6,802 nt of DNA, from positions 1 to 6,802 of the forward strand of contig JAFTMU010000125.1 in assembly GCA_017452215.1 (NCBI GenBank). Direction: 5' to 3'. The stretch is from Clostridia bacterium. Its GTDB lineage: Bacteria; Bacillota; Clostridia; Oscillospirales; CAG-272. The notes under the pieces were generated by a model that was given only the letters and a program-made list of their open reading frames with translations, made no database searches and was not told where the DNA came from. Positions 1 through 6,024 of the stretch are shown here, piece after piece. Each line of letters opens with the position of its first letter. Positions within the stretch are counted from its first letter, which is position 1. The translations under genes were made by a program, and so were the position numbers.

Positions 1-6
1 AAGGAG
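1..6 (+). promoter_or_regulatory. Ribosome binding site of the CDF transporter gene
   Basis: AAGGAG lies eight bases before the GTG at 15. It is a near-perfect Shine-Dalgarno sequence and supports the GTG as the true start. The promoter must lie upstream of the window. Confidence 0.85.
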
Positions 7-14
7 TAATTACC

Positions 15-1184
15 GTGACCGAGCTTTTATCGAAACTGTTTGTTAAAAATCACCGTAACGTCACCGACGTTCACGTTCGCCGTGCCTACGGCACCATGGT
101 GAGCGTTACGGGGATCATTGTCAATCTATTGCTCTTTGGGGCAAAATTTTTGGTGGGATTCCTTTCGGGCTCCATTGCCATTATCGGTGATTCCGTAAAC
201 AATTTTTCGGACGCAGGATCGCAGATCATCTCCCTGATCTCCTTCCGCATCAGCGCCCGTCCCGCCGACCGTGAGCATCCCTTCGGACACGCACGGATCG
301 AATACGTCGCCTCGATGATCGTCTCCTTTTTGGTTCTGCTGATCGGCTTTGAGCTGTTGAAGGAATCCGTTACGAAGATCTTTTCTCCCGAGCTTCCCGA
401 AAAAAGCACTGCCGCTGTGATCGTGCTTGTTCTTTCTGTCCTGATCAAGCTTTGGCTGGGACTGTTCAACCGCAAGATCGGCAAACGGATCGACTCTCCC
501 GTGATGCGTGCCACCGCTGCGGACAGCTTTTCGGATGCTGTTTCCACCTCTGCGGTGCTGATCACCGTGCTGGTGCTGCTCCTGTTTCCCTCTGTGACCG
601 TCAATCTTGACGCTTACATGGGTGTGATCGTTGCCGCTCTGATCCTATTCGCAGGTGTGCGGATCCTCAACGATGCAAAAAATTCGATCCTTGGCGAGGC
701 GCCCTCCCACGAGATCGTCAAACAGATCGAGGATACCGTGGCAAAATATCCCGAGGCGCTGGGCATTCACGACATGGTGGTGCACAACTACGGACCCGGG
801 CACATCATTGCCGCCTTGCACATTGAGGTAGACGGCAAAAAGAATATTTTTGAGACCCACGATATGATCGACAATATCGAGCGGGAGCTGCGTAAGGACT
901 GCCATATCGAGGCAACCATTCACATGGATCCCATTGTGACAGACGACGCTCGGGTGCGTGTGTTAAAGGAAACTGTGTTGGAATCGATGAAAAAGATCCA
1001 TCCCTCGTTGCAGATCCATGACTTCCGGTTTGTGGAGGGAAAAACGCATACCAATCTGATTTTCGACATCTGCGCTCCGTTTGAGGTCAAGCTCTCGGAC
1101 AAGGAGCTGCGGGAAGCCGCCGAAAACAAGATCGCCGCCATGGACCCCTCCTACTTTGCCGTGATCACCATTGACCGTTGTTAA
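15..1184 (+). CDS. Cation diffusion facilitator family metal efflux transporter, possibly manganese-type
   Basis: This 389-residue membrane protein probably exports a divalent metal ion from the cytoplasm in exchange for protons. About six membrane segments lie between residues 27 and 217. The family signature is clear: GDSVNNFSDAGS at 58-69 in segment 2, EHPFGHARIEY at 87-97, and ADSFSDA at 169-175 in segment 5. The predicted transport site is N62 and D66 plus D170 and D174. This N-D-D-D set resembles the streptococcal manganese exporter MntE rather than the His-containing site of zinc members, so manganese is a reasonable inference but not proven. Residues about 233-306 form the usual cytoplasmic dimerisation domain. 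Residues about 310-389 look like a second copy of that fold, which explains a length well above the usual 280-310. The GTG start is set by the AAGGAG at 1-6. No clear terminator follows, and the next gene has its own promoter. Confidence 0.92.
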   Translation: MTELLSKLFVKNHRNVTDVHVRRAYGTMVSVTGIIVNLLLFGAKFLVGFLSGSIAIIGDSVNNFSDAGSQIISLISFRISARPADREHPFGHARIEYVASMIVSFLVLLIGFELLKESVTKIFSPELPEKSTAAVIVLVLSVLIKLWLGLFNRKIGKRIDSPVMRATAADSFSDAVSTSAVLITVLVLLLFPSVTVNLDAYMGVIVAALILFAGVRILNDAKNSILGEAPSHEIVKQIEDTVAKYPEALGIHDMVVHNYGPGHIIAALHIEVDGKKNIFETHDMIDNIERELRKDCHIEATIHMDPIVTDDARVRVLKETVLESMKKIHPSLQIHDFRFVEGKTHTNLIFDICAPFEVKLSDKELREAAENKIAAMDPSYFAVITIDRC

Positions 1185-1198
1185 CTCTTTCCCCGTGA

Positions 1199-1226
1199 TT
1201 TTTTTGGATTTTTTTGCATAAATATA
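1199..1226 (+). promoter_or_regulatory. Phased T-tracts and AT-rich block upstream of promoter
   Basis: Two runs of seven T (1199-1205 and 1209-1215) start ten bases apart, about one helical turn, and an AT-rich block (about 1217-1227) leads into the -35 box at 1227. This arrangement can bend DNA and resembles an UP element that binds the RNA polymerase alpha subunit. The role is inferred. No hairpin precedes the T runs, so they do not form a normal terminator for the upstream gene. Confidence 0.4.
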
Positions 1227-1255
1227 TTGCAATCCCGTTATAAATGTGGTATACT
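1227..1255 (+). promoter_or_regulatory. Housekeeping sigma promoter with extended -10, driving the acyl-CoA synthetase gene
   Basis: The -35 box is TTGCAA (1227-1232) and the -10 box is TATACT (1250-1255), with an ideal 17-base spacer. TGG directly before the -10 box provides the TGn extension. Transcription should start near 1262, giving a leader of about 55 bases before the ATG at 1318. The in-frame GTG at 1246 overlaps the -10 region and so cannot be the start codon of a transcript made from this promoter. Confidence 0.75.
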
Positions 1256-1267
1256 ATTCTCGAAGAT

Positions 1268-1316
1268 GCGGTTTTGAAAACCGCAAACAAGAAAAATCAG
1301 ACCGAAAGGCGGTTTT
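1268..1316 (+). promoter_or_regulatory. Leader palindrome with repeated 8-mer; possible operator or RBS switch
   Basis: GCGGTTTTGAAAACCGC (1268-1284) is a perfect inverted repeat starting about six bases after the predicted transcription start. The 8-mer GCGGTTTT at 1268-1275 occurs again at 1309-1316, over the ribosome binding site. The middle AAAACCGC (1277-1284) can therefore pair either with the upstream copy, leaving the RBS open, or with the downstream copy, covering it across a 24-base loop. The upstream hairpin is local and probably favoured unless something blocks it. The same palindrome could instead be a DNA operator for a repressor. Regulation is inferred. Confidence 0.4.
1305..1312 (+). 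promoter_or_regulatory. Ribosome binding site of the acyl-CoA synthetase gene
   Basis: AAAGGCGG sits about five to eight bases before the ATG at 1318 and is a fair match to the Shine-Dalgarno consensus. It decides for the ATG over the in-frame GTG at 1246, which lies inside the promoter. Confidence 0.7.
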
Positions 1317-1317
1317 T

Positions 1318-3024
1318 ATGAAGGGTTACAAGAATTATCCAACCGAAAAATTTGATCATTTGAAGCAGCTCTATCTGACTGCTGCCGAAAAATACGGTGA
1401 CAAAACGCTCATCAGGGAAAAAGTGGACGGCGCTTGGCGTGAATACAGCTTTCACCGTTACGCTGCCGACGTTGACGCCTTGGGAACCGAGCTTTGCGCC
1501 GGTGGATACGTAGGAAAGAACATCATCGTTACAGGAGAAAATTCCTATGCTTGGGTGACGGCATACATGGCTGTGATCTCGGGCGTGGGCGTAATCGTTC
1601 CCGTGGATAAGGACATTTCCTCGGAGGAAATGGCGCACATCGTCAATACCTGTGAGCCTGCTCTGATCATTGGTTCTGCCTCTGCTCTTGAAAAATTTTC
1701 TGGCGTTGCCGACGACGTGGATCGGATCTGCTTTGACCAGCTTGCTGATTGGATCAAGCGTGGAAACGATCGCATTATCGCAGGTGACCGCACCTATTTG
1801 GATGCCCAGGTCGATGCCAATGCCATGAGCATGCTGATCTTTACCTCCGGCACCGCAGGTGTGATCAAGGGCGTGATGCTCTCCCATCGGAATATTTGCT
1901 TTAATCTGTCCGAAATGTGTCAGATGCTCTACCTCGGTGAGGAGGATCACTTCCTCTCTGTGCTCCCTCTGCACCACGCTTACGAGTGTGTTTGCGGATT
2001 TCTTGCCCCTCTTTACAGAGGCTGCACGGTCTCCTTCTCGGAGGGACTGCGGTACTTTACACGCAACCTCAGAGAGGTACAGCCCACGGTAATGCTGTGC
2101 GTTCCCTTGCTGATCGAGACCATGTACCGCAACGTTTGGAAAACAATTCGCAAGCAAGGTCTGGAAAAAAAGGTGCTCTCTGCGGTGAAAATGACCAATG
2201 CCCTTCCCGGAGAAAAAATGCGCACCGCTGCGAAGAAAAAGGCATTTGCCCGCATACATGAAAACTTTGGTTCGAAGCTTCGTCTGATGCTCTCGGTGGG
2301 CGCTCCCATTGATCCCGACGTGCTCAGCGGACTGCGAGACTTTGGCATTAAGGCTTACCAGGGCTACGGACTCACCGAGTGCGCTCCGATCGCTGCCTTG
2401 AACAGAGATTCCTTCTTTAACGACGCCTCTGCCGGCATGGCCTCTCCCAACGCCCTGTTGGACATTTACGACGTGCAAAACGACGGCACGGGCGAGATCC
2501 GCTACAAGGGAGAGAACGTGATGCTGGGCTACTACAAGATGCCCGAATTGACCGCAAAGGTCCTCCGTGGCGGTTGGTTTTATACCGGAGACCTGGGATA
2601 TCTGGATGAAAACGGGTTCTTGTTTATCACGGGGCGCAAGAAAAACGCTATTACCGTCTCGGGTGGAAAGAGCATCTTTCCCGAGGAGCTGGAGGAGCTG
2701 CTGACCAAAAACGCTTACGTTAAGGAAGCCGTAGTGGTGGGCTACCCCAACGAAAAGAAAAAGGACTATGACGTGGTTGCCGTCATCTACCCCGATTACC
2801 AAAAAGCAAAGGAGACCTACGGTCAAAACTTTGCCGAAAGTCAACTGGATCTGGAGTTAAAGAAGGCCATCGCAGAGGTCAACGGCGCCGTGCAGTCCTA
2901 CAAGCGCATCGTTACCTACGTGATCCGAACCGAGGAATTCCCCAAGAATTTCTCCCGCAGGATCAAGCGTGTTGGAATTGCGGAAAGCGCTTATGGCGCT
3001 TATTTGGAAAAAATCAAGCATTAA
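1318..3024 (+). CDS. Long-chain acyl-CoA synthetase-like AMP-binding enzyme with altered A10 lysine
   Basis: This 568-residue protein belongs to the ANL adenylating superfamily. Members activate a carboxylic acid with ATP to an acyl-adenylate and usually transfer it to CoA. The large N-terminal domain carries the ATP loop TSGTAGVIKG at 176-185, YQGYGLTECAP at 347-357 (A5) and YTGDLGY at 422-428 (A7, D425). The hinge motif GRKKNAI at 439-445 (R440) leads into the small C-terminal domain, with GGKSIFPEELE at 449-459. The GRKKN and GGKxxxPEE wording points to the long-chain fatty acid group. Two motifs deviate. The loop reads TAGVIKG instead of TTGxPKG. The A10 motif FSRRIKR (545-551) has R548 where the catalytic lysine normally sits. 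No signal peptide or membrane segment is evident, so it is probably cytoplasmic. It has its own promoter and a strong terminator, so it is probably monocistronic. Substrate is unknown. Confidence 0.88.
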   Translation: MKGYKNYPTEKFDHLKQLYLTAAEKYGDKTLIREKVDGAWREYSFHRYAADVDALGTELCAGGYVGKNIIVTGENSYAWVTAYMAVISGVGVIVPVDKDISSEEMAHIVNTCEPALIIGSASALEKFSGVADDVDRICFDQLADWIKRGNDRIIAGDRTYLDAQVDANAMSMLIFTSGTAGVIKGVMLSHRNICFNLSEMCQMLYLGEEDHFLSVLPLHHAYECVCGFLAPLYRGCTVSFSEGLRYFTRNLREVQPTVMLCVPLLIETMYRNVWKTIRKQGLEKKVLSAVKMTNALPGEKMRTAAKKKAFARIHENFGSKLRLMLSVGAPIDPDVLSGLRDFGIKAYQGYGLTECAPIAALNRDSFFNDASAGMASPNALLDIYDVQNDGTGEIRYKGENVMLGYYKMPELTAKVLRGGWFYTGDLGYLDENGFLFITGRKKNAITVSGGKSIFPEELEELLTKNAYVKEAVVVGYPNEKKKDYDVVAVIYPDYQKAKETYGQNFAESQLDLELKKAIAEVNGAVQSYKRIVTYVIRTEEFPKNFSRRIKRVGIAESAYGAYLEKIKH

Positions 3025-3031
3025 AAAAGAT

Positions 3032-3077
3032 AAAAGGAGAGAATCCAACGTGCATCTGCACCGGATTCTCTCCTTTT
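3032..3077. terminator. Bidirectional intrinsic terminator between convergent genes
   Basis: A perfect 15-base-pair stem forms between AAAAGGAGAGAATCC (3032-3046) and its complement (3063-3077). The 16-base loop contains a small nested hairpin, GTGC-ATCT-GCAC (3050-3061). On the plus strand the stem ends in five T followed by CTTCTT. On the minus strand it ends in TTTTATCTTTTTT. It lies 7 bases after the synthetase stop and 5 bases after the stop of the minus-strand TOPRIM gene, so it should end both transcripts. Confidence 0.93.
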
Positions 3078-3082
3078 TCTTC

Positions 3083-3676
3083 TTATTGCTTTCGATTTAC
3101 CGCTTGGCAGTATTCCTCATAAGTGCATATCACTCGCAGCGCTGCCAAAAGGGCGTTTGGGGTCATGCCCGTGGGGAGTCCCAGGGAAATCGCCAATGCG
3201 TCCCGTCTCTCCCGACTGCCCTCTCCACCCGTAAGTCCGTCTATATAAAGATCAGTCTTGGAGAGGGGGTTCTCTTTTCTTTTTTGTACGGCATCAGCGT
3301 CGCTATACGGAGCGAACAGCTCCCAAAGCAGCCCGTTCTCCATGCCCTCCACTCCAAGGACGCCCTCGGCGGAGGGAGCGCTCTTGCGCTTCTCTACCCC
3401 CTGTATACGGGGAACGTAAAGGTGGATCAAGCGCTCGGGAGGGATCGCTGACGTGATGTGGGAGCGGATCAATTTGCCTGCTCCGTCGCTATCGGTCAGG
3501 ACGATCAGAGGCGTTTTTTGCGCAAGGAGGCGAAGCATTGCCGTTTTTTCTTTATTATTGAAGACGCCAAAGCCGTCGGTGGACAGAATGGTAGCGTCGA
3601 TCACCTGCTCCAAGCGCAGCTTATCGTATCTTCCCTCCACGATGACGGGATACGGGATCTGTAACCGTTCCTTCAT
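3083..3676 (-). CDS. rnmV: RNase M5-like TOPRIM nuclease (DUF4093-type C-terminus)
   Basis: This 197-residue protein has an N-terminal TOPRIM domain: VIVEGRYDK at 11-19 with the acidic E14, then LTDSDGAG at 60-67 with D62 and D64 for metal binding. The block PSAEGVLGVEGME (101-113) corresponds to the conserved region after the TOPRIM fold in RNase M5. The C-terminal part, DLYIDGLTGGEGS at 142-154 followed by a helical tail, matches the RNase M5 C-terminal domain. RNase M5 trims precursor 5S rRNA in Bacillota. Clostridia also carry related TOPRIM proteins of this form, and the genuine rnmV usually sits beside rsmA/ksgA, which is not the case here. The 5S role is therefore likely but not certain; a paralogue with an unknown RNA target is the alternative. 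It starts one base after the uppP stop, with GGTGAG (3682-3687) inside uppP as the RBS, so it is probably translationally coupled and last in the operon. Confidence 0.82.
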   Translation of the reverse strand: MKERLQIPYPVIVEGRYDKLRLEQVIDATILSTDGFGVFNNKEKTAMLRLLAQKTPLIVLTDSDGAGKLIRSHITSAIPPERLIHLYVPRIQGVEKRKSAPSAEGVLGVEGMENGLLWELFAPYSDADAVQKRKENPLSKTDLYIDGLTGGEGSRERRDALAISLGLPTGMTPNALLAALRVICTYEEYCQAVNRKQ

Positions 3677-3677
3677 A

Positions 3678-4562
3678 TCATCTCACCAAAAACAGAAGGA
3701 GAACGATGACACCGAGAACGATGCGGTACACGCCAAAGGGAGCAAAGCTATGCTTTTTGACGAAATCCATAAGGAAGCGGATCGCCGCCATGGAGACCAA
3801 GAAAGAAACCAGGCAGCCGATGAAAAGGGTCAGCCATGCCTCCACGGGAACGGTGACGCTATGCTCCATGACCCAAGAAACAAAGCCCAGCGCCTTGATA
3901 CCGCTGGCTCCCAGCATGACGGGGATCGCCATGAAAAAGGAGAACTCGGCAGCGGCGGTACGGGAGATTCCTATGAGCATAGAGCCCAAAATAGTAGAGC
4001 CCGAGCGGGACGTGCCCGGAACGATGGAAAGCGCTTGGAATGCGCCGATCAGGAGAGCGTTCTTATAAGTAAGCTGCTCGATGGAGGAGATTTTTGCCTC
4101 CCTGCTCCTGTTTCGTTTCTCGATGAAAATAAAGGCAACACCGTAGACGATCAAAGCAACGGCGACCACGATGGAGTTATAAAGCCAACCGTCGATATCC
4201 TTTCCGCTGACTACCTCTAACAACTTATCCAGAACGATACCTGCAAAGGCGGCGGGAAGGCTCGCCACGATCACCTTGCTCCAAAGCACCCACGTTCCTC
4301 GCTTTTCCTCCCCTGTCTTACGGGAGGAAAAGGGCCAGAGTTTTTGCCAAAACAGCACCACCACAGCGAGAATGGCACCTAACTGAATGACCACTTGGAA
4401 CATCTCCCAAAATTCGGAGAGGAACTCGGGATCCTTGGAAAATGCGAAGGGCAGCCAATCCTCTACCAGGATCAGGTGTCCCGTAGAGCTGATGGGAAGC
4501 CACTCGGTGATTCCCTCCACGATACCGTAGAGGATGGATTTTAAAATTTCAAAGAAAAGCAT
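3678..4562 (-). CDS. uppP: Undecaprenyl-diphosphate phosphatase UppP (BacA)
   Basis: UppP is an integral membrane enzyme that removes a phosphate from undecaprenyl diphosphate, regenerating the lipid carrier for peptidoglycan and other wall polymers. Overexpression of the family gives bacitracin tolerance. The 294-residue length is typical. The first signature, GIVEGITEWLPISSTGHLIL at 13-32, supplies E16, E20 and H29. The second, VPGTSRSGST at 181-190, supplies R186. These match the catalytic residues known from the E. coli enzyme, so it should be active. Several hydrophobic segments spread over the whole length, ending in a helix at about 279-293. The ATG is preceded by GAAAGGAA (4568-4575). 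It lies 34 bases after the U32 gene and its TGA is separated by one base from the ATG of the next gene. Confidence 0.97.
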   Translation of the reverse strand: MLFFEILKSILYGIVEGITEWLPISSTGHLILVEDWLPFAFSKDPEFLSEFWEMFQVVIQLGAILAVVVLFWQKLWPFSSRKTGEEKRGTWVLWSKVIVASLPAAFAGIVLDKLLEVVSGKDIDGWLYNSIVVAVALIVYGVAFIFIEKRNRSREAKISSIEQLTYKNALLIGAFQALSIVPGTSRSGSTILGSMLIGISRTAAAEFSFFMAIPVMLGASGIKALGFVSWVMEHSVTVPVEAWLTLFIGCLVSFLVSMAAIRFLMDFVKKHSFAPFGVYRIVLGVIVLLLFLVR

Positions 4563-4567
4563 AGCCG

Positions 4568-4575
4568 TTCCTTTC
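4568..4575 (-). promoter_or_regulatory. Ribosome binding site of uppP
   Basis: On the minus strand GAAAGGAA lies about five bases before the uppP ATG (4560-4562). It sits in the 34-base gap after the U32 gene. No promoter or terminator is visible in that gap, which supports co-transcription. Confidence 0.75.
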
Positions 4576-4596
4576 TTTCAATTCTGCAATGTGTGG

Positions 4597-5913
4597 TTAA
4601 CAGTCACCCTTCAAGCGATCCTTCGCCCGCTTTTCCAAGCCCTTGCCCGAGGCGGCACGGAGAATATCGCCTTCTCTTACCTCGAAGGGCACACGGCACC
4701 AATAGATCATAGAGGGGTGTGGGGTGGATTCCAAGGTATCTCCGTCCTGTCCGTACAGCTCGCATACGGAAAGTCCACGTCCGATCTTACCGGGAGAGAT
4801 CAGCTCCGCTCCCTCGCCAAGGGAGACCTTGTTACGCTGAATGAAGCGGTAAAGCTTGCCGTGCTCATTTTCCATGGGCACGCCCCGCTCCGTCAATGCC
4901 CTTGCCTCGTCCTCATCATATTCGATGGCGGTGGAAAAATATGCTTTCTCACGCAGATACCCGCAGGCGCTGACCAATTGGGGAGTCTGCATAGGATCGT
5001 CGAAATAAAAACCCGTGCCGTATTCCCTGTGGGAAACGCTCTCCAATTCCTCTAACCAGCGAGGATCAAAGGCATAGGATGCAGGATCGCTTTGGTAAGC
5101 GTCCATTGCCATGCGGTAGGCATTGGTCACCACGGCGGTGTAATAAGCGCTCTTCATTCTTCCCTCGATCTTGAAGGAGGCAATACCGCTCTCCATCAAT
5201 TCGGGAATATGCTCGATCATGCACATATCCTTGGAGGACAGGATAAACGTACCCACGTTCTCCTGCTGCTCGATGGGAAAGGGCGTATCCAAACGCTTTT
5301 CCTCCACCAGGGAGTAGTTCCAACGGCAGGGCTGGGAGCAGGTGCCTCGGTTGCCGTCACGACCGTTGAAGGCGTTGGCCAGCAGGCATCTGCCACTGTA
5401 AGAGACGCACATGGAGCCGTGAATAAAGGCTTCCAGCTCAATCTCGTCGGGAAGGGCTGCACGGATCTCCTTGATCTCAGAGAGGGTCAGTTCCCGTGCC
5501 AGCACCAATCTCTTGGCGCCCAGCGCCGCCCACGCCTTTGCCGAAGCGGGGCTGACGATGCTTGCTTGTGTTGAGACGTGGATCTCCATATCGGGAAGGA
5601 GCTCCTTGACCGTTGCAAGCACCCCCATATCTCCCACGATCAGAGCGTCGATCCCCGCTCCCCTGATATCCTCTAAAAATTTGCGCAAAAGAGGATACTC
5701 GTTGACGTGGGGCATGGTGTTGACGGTCAGATAGATCTTCTTGCCACGCTCGTGGACATACTCTGCCGCACGGTACAATTCCTCAACGGTGAAATTATCC
5801 GCCGCCGAGCGCATACCAAACATCTTTCCCGCCAGATATACGGCGTCCGCTCCGTACAGAAGCGCCGCCTGCATTTTTTCAAAATTCCCCGCAGGGGACA
5901 ATAGCTCGGGCAT
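4597..5913 (-). CDS. trhP: U32 family protein, TrhP-like tRNA uridine hydroxylation enzyme
   Basis: This 438-residue protein belongs to the collagenase-like U32 family but resembles TrhP (E. coli YegQ) most. TrhP is needed for prephenate-dependent hydroxylation of the wobble uridine (ho5U34) in tRNAs, an oxygen-independent route. The start PELLSPAG at 2-9 and GADAVYLAGKMFGMRS at 21-36 are the usual N-terminal features. The core AFIHGSMCVSYSGRC (162-176), NGRDGNRGTC (183-192) and SFKIEGRMKS (246-255) are strongly TrhP-like. Cysteines 169, 176, 192 and 231 fall almost exactly where UbiU, another U32 protein, binds a 4Fe-4S cluster, so an Fe-S cluster is likely; C196 is an extra cysteine nearby. 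Homology begins at the ATG at 5911-5913, which is why that start is chosen, although the RBS there is weak. In-frame ATG (5968-5970) and TTG (5986-5988) codons upstream would add non-conserved residues. It lies between aspS and uppP in a probable operon. A true protease role is less likely. Confidence 0.85.
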   Translation of the reverse strand: MPELLSPAGNFEKMQAALLYGADAVYLAGKMFGMRSAADNFTVEELYRAAEYVHERGKKIYLTVNTMPHVNEYPLLRKFLEDIRGAGIDALIVGDMGVLATVKELLPDMEIHVSTQASIVSPASAKAWAALGAKRLVLARELTLSEIKEIRAALPDEIELEAFIHGSMCVSYSGRCLLANAFNGRDGNRGTCSQPCRWNYSLVEEKRLDTPFPIEQQENVGTFILSSKDMCMIEHIPELMESGIASFKIEGRMKSAYYTAVVTNAYRMAMDAYQSDPASYAFDPRWLEELESVSHREYGTGFYFDDPMQTPQLVSACGYLREKAYFSTAIEYDEDEARALTERGVPMENEHGKLYRFIQRNKVSLGEGAELISPGKIGRGLSVCELYGQDGDTLESTPHPSMIYWCRVPFEVREGDILRAASGKGLEKRAKDRLKGDC

Positions 5914-6024
5914 ATGTAGCTTTCCCGGGTTGGGAGGGACCTCCCTGCCCTTTCTCCTTTCCAAGAGCATCAAGACTTGGGGGGACAAGCTTTGAAAAGT
6001 TTGTCCCCGTATTCTTTGCTTATC
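5914..6024 (-). other. aspS-U32 intergenic region with two inverted repeats
   Basis: This 111-base spacer is the longest gap in the minus-strand operon. It holds the hairpin at 5981-6008, a short inverted repeat GGGAGGGACCTCCC (5932-5945), CCCGGG (5924-5929), and a purine-rich stretch on the minus strand. I see no convincing promoter, and no good Shine-Dalgarno sequence directly before the chosen start. Readthrough from aspS is the simplest source of U32 gene transcription. Confidence 0.5.
5981..6008. other. GC-capped hairpin after aspS without a U-tract
   Basis: GGGGACAA (5981-5988) pairs perfectly with TTGTCCCC (6001-6008), and the pairing nearly continues inward, past one G-U or A-C position, to a four-base loop. 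In the aspS transcript it forms 16 bases after the stop codon but is followed by CCAAGTC rather than a run of U. It may therefore protect the 3' end, attenuate, or mark a processing site rather than act as a full terminator. An unusual terminator cannot be excluded. Confidence 0.6.

Noticed and set aside
1185..1217. Intrinsic terminator of the CDF gene at the T-runs
   Set aside because: No stable hairpin precedes the T runs, so the usual stem plus U-tract is absent. They fit better as upstream promoter DNA.
1246..1317. N-terminal extension of the acyl-CoA synthetase from the GTG at 1246
   Set aside because: The GTG overlaps the extended -10 box, so it would not be in the mRNA. The ATG at 1318 has an RBS and the family homology starts after it.
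1297..2844. 515-codon open frame on the minus strand opposite the acyl-CoA synthetase gene
   Set aside because: The plus-strand frame encodes a protein with clear family motifs throughout. The antisense translation is rich in His, Val and Gln, has no recognisable domain, and is a shadow of the real gene's codon use.
3261..3286. Terminator-like GAGA-TCTC inverted repeat followed by T-rich sequence on the plus strand
   Set aside because: The stem is only about four to five pairs and lies inside the rnmV-like coding sequence in antisense orientation. It is explained by coding content.
3453..4220. 255-codon open frame on the plus strand across rnmV and uppP
   Set aside because: It runs antisense to two well-supported genes, spans their junction, and its translation is highly charged and low in hydrophobic core, with no family features.
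4534..5055. 173-codon open frame on the plus strand opposite uppP and the U32 gene
   Set aside because: It lies opposite conserved coding sequence, has no recognisable motif and no supporting promoter or RBS that I can see.
5914..5988. Upstream start of the U32 gene at TTG 5986-5988
   Set aside because: The TTG lies inside the hairpin stem with no RBS, and the added residues are not part of the conserved family N-terminus.
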